Shown: positions 38,501-48,700 of the stretch, piece by piece
Position numbering within the stretch: the first letter of the stretch is position 1
Layout: each line of letters opens with the position of its first letter
Source: Polytrichum commune
Taxonomy: Eukaryota; Streptophyta; Polytrichopsida; Polytrichales; Polytrichaceae
Direction: 5' to 3'
Assembly (NCBI GenBank): GCA_950295325.1
Contig: OX485807.1
Location: 32,337,666 to 32,401,665, forward strand
Length of the DNA: 64,000 bases
Notes under the pieces: model-generated
What the model was told of the DNA's origin: nothing
What the model saw: the letters and a program-made list of their open reading frames with translations, nothing else
The model's database searches: none
Made by a program: the position numbers and the translations under genes

Positions 38501-39788
38501 GGAGCTACCATGAATTGGGAGATCCACCAAATGGATGTAAAAACAGTGTTTTTGAATGAAATATTAGAGGTGGAGATTTATATGAATCACCCGGAGGTTT
38601 TTGTATAAGAGGGGAAATCAGATTTTATGTGCAAAGTCAAAAAAACTTTGTACGGGCTTAAGCAATCTCTGAGGGCGTGGTACCACCATATCAACTCACT
38701 CTTTATTGACGAGGGTTTTTGTAAGAGCCAAGCGGATCATTCGTTAAACATCAAACAAACGGGTGAGTATTTGTGGGTGGAAATCTTTTATGTGGATGAT
38801 TTGATCATGTTGGCAAGCAATAAAACCCAATTGAAGTGGCTCAAATCGGAGCTCGAGAAGGAAATTGATATTAATGATATCAGAGAATTACATTATTGCC
38901 TAGGAGTGGAATTTGAGAGGAATAAAGAAGCCTGTACCATTACCACGAACCAAAAGAGCTACATCAAAGAGATCCTCAAGCGTTTTAACATGGAATGATG
39001 CAAATTAGTTGGAATTCCGTTCGATGTGAATTCTAAATTGTTAAAACTTTCGGATGAAGAATTTGTGAAAGTGCAAAGGGAAATGGAAGATGTTCCATAC
39101 AAGGCCGGAGTAAGATCTCTCATGTATACAATGTTGGCCACGAGGGTCGATATTGCATCTACGGTAAGTACAGTAAGCCAATTCATGTCAAAGGCCGGTC
39201 CACCGCATTGGATGGTTGTAAAACGCATCATGAGGTATTTGAAGGTCACTTTGGATTTCAAATTATGCCTCGGAGGTAAGGATATTGTCTTAAGAGGTTT
39301 TTTGCGATGCGGATTGGGCGGGAGATGCAAACGATCAGAAATCTATTACATGATACGTATTTTTTGTTGGAGTTGGAGTCATTTCGTGGAAATGCAAGAA
39401 ACAACCAACCATTGTATTGTCTACGACGGAGGCGGAATACATGGCTACTAGCCATTGTACTAAGGAAACATTTTGGCTTAGGCAACTTTTGGCGGATGTG
39501 GGATATGTGCAAGAAGGACCAACATCCATCACGTGTGACAATCAAGGATGCATAGCACTTGTAAAGAATCCCACCCATCATTCTTTCATCAAATATATCA
39601 ATGTACAACATCACTCCATTAGAAAGAAACTAGAAAACCAAGAGATATGTTTGAAGTATTGTCCTATGGAGGATATGATAGCGGACGTGCTAACCAAACC
39701 ACTTGCAAAGGATAGGCATCAAACATTAACAAAGGCAATGGGTTTAGAAACCTTTGACTACTCGCAAAGTGGGAGTGTAGAGCATTAG
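35580..39788 (+). pseudogene. Ty1/copia retrotransposon polyprotein, degenerate
   Basis: Domains occur in Copia order but in several frames. (1) Gag (UBN2-like) at 35580-36075, cut by a stop. (2) A CX2CX4HX4C zinc knuckle (CFYCGKLGHIACFC) near 36250. (3) A protease/pre-integrase segment near 36500-36900 (LLSVSKL). (4) Integrase core near 36960-37260 (HSDMCGP, FQFDNGGDF), then a frameshift. (5) Reverse transcriptase at 38250-39000 with KWVFPTK, the active-site YVDD and LYGLKQSL. (6) RNase H at 39417-39788 with STTEAEYMA and ADVLTKPLAK. At least five stops or frameshifts separate these parts, so it cannot make an active polyprotein. It lies beside the decayed end of the LRR array. Confidence 0.93.
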
Positions 39789-40037
39789 ATTGCTCGTAGT
39801 CAATAAAAATATAATAGAAAAAATATGAGAAAGAATAAGGTTGTAATAAGAGTACTAGCTAATCTGAAGAGGAATACGAGTTATCCCATATCGTTTGTGT
39901 GAACCAATGAAGAGAAGAAAAGCAATAAAAGGCAAAGCAAAGAGAGCATGAGACCATCTCACTCCAAACATTGTTCATATGCCTTTGTATAGGTGTTTAT
40001 GCTTGTGCAATCTTATCTCCTATTGATTCCAATAAAG
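39775..40037 (+). mobile_element. 3' LTR of the copia element
   Basis: A purine-rich AAAGTGGGAG (39765-39774) fits a polypurine tract, and the LTR would start at the following TGTAGAGC. It matches the inverted copy at 34462-34730. Similarity is lost after 40037, and LRR-type repeats resume near 40118. Confidence 0.75.
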
Positions 40038-40117
40038 ATGTCAACAAGTATCCGGTTGGATTAAGAATCACTAGGCTCTTAACTGACTATGCCCAAAAAC
40101 TTCCCGGACACTAGCCT

Positions 40118-41473
40118 CCAGTATTTCCTTCAAGCCCGTATAAGATCTTCAACCCAAGGTGGTCAAAGAGGTCAAATTACCCAACGCCTCTAGTATCTCC
40201 TTCAAGCCCTCATAATAGCTTAAATCCAAGGTGGTCAAGGAGGTCAAATTACCCAATGCCTCTGGTATCTCCTTCAAGCCCTCACAATACCTCAAATTCA
40301 AGGTGGTCAAAGAGGTCAAATTAAGATACGCCTCCAGTATCTCCTTCAAGCCCCCCACAATAAGGTAAGGGTGCCAATTTCTGTCCAAATTTCAGATGTG
40401 CCTAGTTGGGATGATGAAACTATTTTTTTTATAAATTTTGAGCGCTCCGCAAAGCTGGTGCAAGAGCAACTATGAAAAAAATCAAAATTTTCCAGCATGT
40501 CTATGATTTCCTACAAATTTTTAAAGGAAACCTTGTAGAGTGACCAACACTCGCACATAGGGTACGTGGTATATCCACAAGGTGGATTTCTAAAACCGAC
40601 CGCTGGCAGCCAATGAAATGTTGGCAGCGTTGTGAACGGTAAAAACACCTTGATAGGTGATTTTGTAAACCTAGGTAAAAGCACCTAGATAGGTGCTTCT
40701 GACCCTAGGGGTCGACTTTAGGACCCGCACGAAAATTACCACCCCTACCTTAGCTTAAACCCAAGGTGGTCAAAGATGTCACACTACCCAACGCCTTCGG
40801 TATCTCCTTCAAGCCCTCACAACCACTCAATTTTGAGGTGGTCAAGGCGGTCAAATTACCCAACGCCTTGTGTATCTCCTCCAAGCCCTTACAACCACTA
40901 AAATCTCAAGGTGGTCAAGGAGGTCAAATTACCCAACACCGCCGGTATCCCCTTCAAGCCCTCACAACCACGTAATTTCAAGGTGGTAAAAAAGTTCAAA
41001 TTAACCAACGCCTCATGTATCTCCTTCAAGCCTTCATAATAACTTAAATACAAGGTGGTTAAGGACGTCAAATTACCGAACCACTGCTATATTGCCTTTA
41101 AGCCATCACAACCACATAATTTCAAGGTGGTCAAGGAGGTCAAATTACCCAACGCCTCCGGTATCACTTTCAAACCCCTACAACCACATACATCCAAGGT
41201 GGTCAAGCAGGTCAAATTACCCAATGCCTCTGGTATCTCCTTCAAGCCTTCATATAGCCTGAATTCAAGGTGGTTAGGGATATCAAATTACCCAATGCCT
41301 CGGGTATATCCTTCAAGCCCTCACAAATCCTTATACCACATGTACTCAAGGAGGCCAAATTTCTCAACACCTCTAATATCTCCTTCAAGCCCTCATAATT
41401 GCTTGAATACAAAGTGGTCAAGAAGGTTAAATTATCCAACACCTCATGTATCTCCTTCAAGCCCTTACAAGCA
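40118..41473 (-). pseudogene. Decayed downstream continuation of the NLR leucine-rich repeat array
   Basis: The 72-bp LRR units continue past the stop codon of the NLR gene. Frames encode LTSLTTL..LKEIPEALGNL-type repeats (for example 41242-41460 and 40149-40388), but are broken by stops, frameshifts, a transposon at 40363-40750 and finally the copia element. These repeats were probably once part of the coding array. Confidence 0.85.
40363..40750. mobile_element. 388-bp miniature TIR transposon with TA target duplication (Tc1/mariner-like)
   Basis: It interrupts an LRR unit. The left end reads AGGTAAGGGTG and the right end, inverted, AGGTAGGGGTGG. Removing 40363-40750 and one TA rejoins the unit as 'cacaatagcttaaa', which is exactly the wording of neighbouring repeats. 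No coding capacity. TA duplication suggests mobilisation by a mariner-type transposase. Confidence 0.85.
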
Positions 41474-44400
41474 CTATAATTTCAAGGTGGTCAAAGAGGT
41501 CAAATTACCCAACACATTTGATATCTCCTTCAAGCCCTCATAATTGCTTAAATCCAAGGTGGTCAAGGAGATCAAATTACCCACCGCCTCCGGTATCTCC
41601 TTCAAGCCCTTACAACCACATAATTTCAAGGTGGTTAAGGAGGTCAAATTACCCAACGCCTCTGGTATCTCCTTCAAGCCCTCACAATAGCTTAAATCCA
41701 AGGTGGTCAAGGAAGTCAAATTACCCAACGCCTCTGGTATCTCCTTCAACCCCCTACAACCACTTACATCGAAGGTGGTCAAGGAGGTCAAATTACCCAA
41801 CGCCTCTGGTATCTCCTTCAAGCCCTCACAATAGCTTAAATCCAAGGTGGTCAAGGAAGTCAAATTACCCAACGCCTCTGGTATCTCCTTCAACCCCCTA
41901 CAACCACTTACATCGAAGGTGGTCAAAGAGGTCAAATTACCCAATGCCTCCGGTATCTCTTGCAAGGCATAACAATAGCTTAAATCCAAGGTGGTCAAGG
42001 AGGTTAAATTACCCAACGCCTCCGGTATCTCCTTTAAGCCCTTACAATTGCTTAAATCCAAGATGGTCAAAGAGGTCAAATTACCCACAGCCTTTAGTAT
42101 CTCTTTCAAGCCTTTATAACTACGTAATTTCAAGGTGGTCAAGGAGGTCAAATTACCCAACCCCTTTGGTATTTCCTTCAAACCCTCATAATGGCTTAAA
42201 TACAAGGTGGTCAAAGAGGTCAAATTACCCAACACCTCCGGTATCTCCTTCAAGCCCTCACAATAGCTCAAATCCAAGGTGATCAAGGAGGTCAAATTAA
42301 CCAAAGCATCTGGTATCTCTTGCAAGCCATAACAATTGCTTAAATCCAAGGTGATCAAGGAGGTCAAATTACTCAAAGCCTTTGGTATCTCCTTCAAGCC
42401 CTTACAACCACTTAATTTCAAGGTGGTCAAGGAGATCAAGTCACCCAACGTGTTTGGTATCTCCATCAAGCTTGTACAACATGTTAAAGCCAAGGTGGTC
42501 AAGGAGCTCAAATTACCCAATGCTTGCGGTATCTCCTTCACACCTTCACAATAGCTTAAATCAAAGGTGGTCAAGGAGGCCAAATTACCCAACGCCTCCG
42601 GTATATCCTTCAAGCCCTTACAACGACTTAATTTCAAGGTGGTTAAGAAGGTCAAATTACCCAACGCCTCCGGTATCTCTTTCAAGCCCTCACAATAGCT
42701 TAAATCAAAAATGGTCAAGAAGGTCAAATTACCCAACGATTCTGGTATCTCCTCCAAGCCCTTACAACCACTTAATTTCAAGTTGGTCAACGAGGTCAAA
42801 TCACCTAATGTCTTTGGTATATCCTTCAAGCCTTTACAATAGCTTAAATCCAAGGTGGTCAAAGAAGTTAAATTACCTAACGTCTCCGGTATCTCGTTCA
42901 AGCCGTAACAATAGCTTGAATCCAAGGTGGTCAAGGAGATCAAATTACCCAACACCTCCGGTATCTCCTTCAAGCCCTCACAACCACTTAATTTCAAGGT
43001 GGTCAAGGAGGTTAAATTACCCATTCCCTCCGGTATCTCCTTCAAGCCCTCACAATAGCTTAAATCAAAGATGGTCAAGGAGGTCAAATTACCCAATGCC
43101 TCTGGTAACACCTTCAAGCCCTCACAATAACTTAAATCCAAGGTGGTCAAGGAGGTCAAATTGCCCAACGCCTCATGTATCGCCTTCAAGCCCCCACCAC
43201 CACGTAATTTCAAGGTAGTCAAGGAGGTCAAATTACCCACCGCCTCTAGTATCACTTTCAAGCCCATATAACCACTTACATCCAAAGTGGTCAAAGAGGT
43301 CAAATTACCCAACACCTCTGGTATCTCCTTCAAGCCCTTACAACCCCTTAATTTCAAAGTGGTCACGGAGGTCGAATTGGCCAATGCCTCTAGAATTTGT
43401 TTCGAATCCTCATAATAGCTTAAATCCAGGGTGGACAAGAAGGTCAAATTACCCAACGCCTCCGGTATTTCCTTCAAACCCTCATAATAGCTCGACTTCA
43501 AGATGGTCAAGGAGGTCAAATTAACCAATGCATCCGGTATCTCTTTCAGGCCCTCACAATATCTTAAATTCAAGGTGGTCAAGGAGGTCAAATTACCCAA
43601 CGCCTCTGGTATCTTCTTCAAGCCCTCACAATAACTTAAATCCAAGGTGATCAAGGATGTCAAATTACCCAACGCCTCCGGTATGTCCTTCAAGCCCTTA
43701 CAACCACTTAATTTCAAGGTGGTTAAGGAGGTCAAATTACCCAATGCCTCAAGTATCTCCTTCAAGCCCTCACAATAGCTTAAATCCAAGGTGGTCAAGG
43801 GGGTCAAATTACCCAACGCATGTGGTATCTCCTTCAAGCCCCTGCAACCACTTAAATCCAAGGTGGTCAAGGAGGTCAAATTACCCAACGCCTCTGGTAT
43901 CTCCTTCAAGCCCTTACAACCACTTAATTTTAAGGTGGCTAAGGAGGTCAAATTACCTAATGTCTCCGGTATCTTCTTCAAGCCATAACAATAGCTTAAA
44001 TCCAAGGTGGTCAAAGAGGTTAAATTACCCAACGTCTCGGGTATCTCCTTCAAGCGGTAACAATAGCTTACATCCAAGGTGGTGAAGGAGGTAAAATTAC
44101 CCAATGCCTCCGGTATCTCCTTCAAGCCCTCACAATCATTTAATTTCAAGGTGGTCAAGGAGGTCAAATTACCCAACCTCTCCGGTATCTCCTTCAAGTC
44201 CTCACAATAGCTTAAATCCAAGGTGGTCAAGGATGTCAAGTTACCCAATGCATCCGGTATCTCTTTCAAGCCCTCACAATTACTTAAATCCAAGGTGGTC
44301 AAAGAGGTCAAATTACCCAACGCATCCGGTATCTCCTTCAAGCCCTCACAATAGCTTAAATCCAAGGTGGTCAAGGAAGTCAAATTACCCAACGCCTCTG

Positions 44401-45765
44401 GTATCTCCTTCAACCCCCTACAACCACTTACATCGAAGGTGGTCAAAGAGGTCAAATTACCCAATGCCTCCGGTATCTCTTGCAAGGCATAACAATAGCT
44501 TAAATCCAAGGTGGTCAAGGAGGTCAAATTACCCAACCTCTCCGGTATCTCCTTCAAGACCTCACAATAGCTTAAATCCAAGGTGGTCAAGGATGTCAAG
44601 TTACCCAATGCATCCGGTATCTCTTTCAAGCCCTCACAATTACTTAAATCCAAGGTGGTCAAAGAGGTCAAATTACCCAACGCATCCGGTATCCCCTTCA
44701 AGCCCTTACAACGACTTAATTTCAAGGTGGTCAAGGAGGTCAAATTACCCAAGGCCTCCGGTATCTCCTTCAAGCTCTCACAATAGCTTAAATTTAAGGT
44801 GGTCAAGGTGGTCAAATTACCCAACGCCTTTGGTATGTCCTTCAAGCCCTCGCAATAGCCTAAATCCAAGGTGGTCAAGGATTTCAAATTACCCAATACC
44901 TCTGGTATCTCCTTCAAGCCCTTACAACCACTTAATTTCAAGGTGGTCAAGGAGGTCAAGTTACCCAATGCCTCAAGTATCTCTTTCAAGCCCTCACAAT
45001 AGCTTAAATCCAAGGTAGTCAAGGGGGTCAAATTACCCAACACATGGGGTATCTCCTTTAAGCCCCTACAACCACTTAAATCCAAGGTGGTCAAGGAGGT
45101 CAAATTACCCAACGCTCCTGGTATCTCTTTCAAGCCCTCACAACCACTTAATTTCAAGGTGGTCAAGGAGGTCAAATTACCTAATGTCTTCGGTATCTTA
45201 TTCAAGCCATAACAATAGCTTAAATCCAAGGTGGTCAAGGAGGTTAAATTACCCAACATCTCGGGTATCTCCTTCAAGCGGTAACAATAACTTATATCCA
45301 AGGTGGTGAAGGAGGTAAAATTACCCAACGCCTTTGGTATCTCCTTCAAGCCCTCACAACCACTTAATTTCAAGGTGGTCAAGGAGGTCAAATTACCTAA
45401 TGTCTTCGGTATCTTATTCAAGCCATAACAATAGCTTAAATCCAAGGTGGTCAAGGAGGTTAAATTACCCAACATCTCGGGTATCTCCTTCAAGCGGTAA
45501 CAATAACTTATATCCAAGGTGGTGAAGGAGGTAAAATTACCCAACGCCTTTGGTATCTCCTTCAAGCCCTCACAACCACTTAATTTCAAGGTGGTCAAGG
45601 AGGTCAAATTACCCAAGGCCTCCGGTATCTCCTTCAAGCTCTCACAATAGCTTAAATCCAAGGTGGTCAAGGATGTCAAATTACCCAATGCCTTTGGTAT
45701 CTCCTTCAAGCCCTCACAATAACTTAAACCCAAGGTGGTCAAGGAGCTCAAGTTGCCAACTTGTA
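41474..45765 (-). repeat. Homogenised 72-bp coding repeat array (LRR units) with higher-order duplications
   Basis: About 60 units of 72 bp. Larger blocks are duplicated almost exactly. About 190 bp near 41816-42010 recurs near 44330-44530. A 144-bp pair lies in tandem near 41680-41960. A 216-bp three-unit block is in tandem near 45110-45575. The pattern indicates unequal crossing-over or gene conversion inside one exon without loss of frame. Confidence 0.85.
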
Positions 45766-48700
45766 TAGGGATGTTCTCCAATCTTATACATGCACCTAAA
45801 TTTAGTTCTCTCATAGAGGATAAAGATCCTATGGCCCTTGGTAAGTGTTGAAAATTATAACATTTTTTTATTGTTAATTCATACAAAGATACCAACCCAG
45901 AAATATTGTCAGGCAATGATTCTAAGGTGGATACACCTTTTATCACCAAAACCCTCAAATGGACATGATTTTCCCATTTCACAAAGGAGATTGGATTTTG
46001 CATTTTTGCAGTACTAGGTGTGAAGTCTTTTTGTTCACAATTCACCAACAAACAACTAAGATGCTTAGAATGGTTTATGATAGGTCCTATTGATATCAAA
46101 CTCTCACATCCTTGATAATTGAACAATCGAAGAGAAGGCAATGGTGCTTTCATGTCCACGTATTTGACCTCCTTTGTTGGTTCATTGCAGGATAGACTTT
46201 CCATGTCCTTCATATCTTTTCCAATTTCCTCCTTCCATTTTGTAGCATGTATGTTCCACAAACGAGTGCCCATATAGTCAAATTGTGTTTCCACAATCAT
46301 GCGGCCCATATCCTGTAATTGGTCATGCATTTCCAATCCTCCATCTTTGCTAATCTTGACCAAAGATTTATCGTCAAGACGTTTCAAGGATTTTGTAGGG
46401 TTTTCGTTGATGTTGCTCCATATTTGCAAAGCAGTTTCAACTTTTAACATACCTCTCGCAAACAAATCTTTGCTAAGAAAACAACATATGTCCAAAAACA
46501 TGTTCTTATCTTCGTCTTTGAGGTCGTCAAAACTTACTTGTAAGCATTGCCAAAGTTCCATATCGTTTCCTGAACCTAACGATCTTGCCCTTCGTAGCCT
46601 TTGCAAAGTCCTCATCCATATGCGCACGCGATCGATTCCACGTAATGTGGAACCCACAACCTTCAAGCTTAAAGGAAGTCCCCTACAAGTTTCCACAATT
46701 CTCTTTGCTATGTCTTTCACATGAGGTGGTATTTCAAAGATCCTTTGATTGTCACAAACATGCAAAGTAAATAAATTCATAGCTTCATCTAGTTTCAACT
46801 CATCCATATCCACTCGTCGAGCACCTTCGAGACTTTTGACAAGGCCCCAATCACGAGTTGTGATGATCATTTTGTTCTTTATAGGAGCCGCTTTGAAGAT
46901 ATCAAGACCCATCAATTCATGGATTTGGTCTACACTACCAATGTCATCTAGAACCATGAGAGTCCTTTGCTTGGTGACAATTTCCTCAAGCAATCTCCTC
47001 CCTTTTGCAATGTCAGTCATATTCTCAGGATTCACTCCTAGGTTGCTCAATATTTCTTTCAATATTTCTAGAGTACCACATCCTTGGGCTTTCATGAAGG
47101 TGAAGCATGATACATCAAATTCTTGGCGCAAATGCTCCATCACATATTTTGCCAAAGTGGTTTTTCCCATTCCACCCATCCCAATGATGATCACCATTGA
47201 GTGTTCATCCAATTCCGTCATCACCTTTAACTTTCTTTTGTCCATACCTACAAGCTTCTCTACAACATTATTTTGAACCTTCGTCCTTGTGAGTTCCAGG
47301 CAATGTGTGGATCCAACTAACACATTACATTCTCCTTTGTTTGCATATGTACTAGCATGAATGTTCACATGATCCACACCGTTCGTCTTTCCCAAGATAA
47401 ACCAAAGACATGCCCTCATCCAACTTAGCATCATTTGGAACCACAACCAAAAATAAGATACAAGACCTTGAAGCAAATAGAGATTCATCCAACCGTTGGA
47501 AATCTTTTGGGTATCCTCCAAAAACTCCCTTTTTACTTTGCCAAGCCTTAAACAAATATGTTCAAATGTTGGCCTTTCTGATGGTTGTAGACGCCAACAT
47601 TGTTCTATCAAAGTTGCCAAGGACTTAGGGCAATCAAGGGGAAACTTTGGTCGTTCTCCACCCTCCATCCTCTCATGTATAGACTTTGACTTCTTGTTTG
47701 CTAAAAATGGATTTGTTCCGGTGAGGATATATGAACATAACATGGCAAAACTAAATACATCGCTTTTGAAAGCATTGACAAGACGATTTGTCTCGCTATG
47801 TTTGGGAAATGTCTCCGGAGCTCTATACCCAGTCGTTCCTACCTTTCCTGAAGTTGGTTCCTCAAGCACATCCTTGGCTTCAATTTTTGCAATTCCAAAG
47901 TCCGCCAACTTCACTTTCACATAACCCATCCCATCCAACTTAGAGTCCCCCCAAAAGTTGACGAGGACATTTTCAGGTTTCAAATCACGATGAGCAACAT
48001 TCATGTCATGAAGGTAAAACATGCCTCTTGCAATCTGCATCATAATATCAATGGTAACAAGATAAGATATTTTCAAAGTCTTGTTGTCCAAATGATCTGC
48101 GAGGTTTTTGTCCATTTTTTCCATTGCTATGTAATTCCCAAAGTATTGGTTGTCCAATAATTCACCACAACAAATGAACTTAATAATATTGGGATGGCTT
48201 AACCCTGCTAAAACGCCCACTTCCTTCTTAAAATTTGCATTTGCTATAGATTTGTTCATTTCATCAACCTTTTCGAAAGCCTTCACTGCAACATCTAGGC
48301 CAAAACACTTTGTCATATATACTTGTCCACCAGCACCATTACCCAATGATGTTGTCAATTTGGGACTCCAATGATATGTGGGAAAATTAGCAGCATCCAA
48401 CTCAATGCCTTCGCCATCCATTCGACAAATCAACCGCTTGTGGGCATGCTTCACAATCTCTTGCTCTTCAGGAGATTCTTTTGTCGCTTGAATATGTGCC
48501 AACAAACGGGACATCAACACTTTTTGGTCTTTCTCCACCTCCAAAAATTTGATTGGACTAAAGTTGATGGATTCTTGAAGGCCATGTACATTTATACCCA
48601 TTGATTGAAATTGGCCACACATTGTGTCAAAATTGCATTTCAGCTCTTCAAGTACCTCTTGAAACTCTTCTTCATTGTTCATTTGCCATAGTGATGCATA

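Noticed and set aside
41446-45768. Several plus-strand frames of 60-300 codons with repeats like SRWSRRSNYPTPPVSPSSP
   Set aside because: They are antisense to the LRR array, stay open only because of its 72-bp period, and end wherever units vary.
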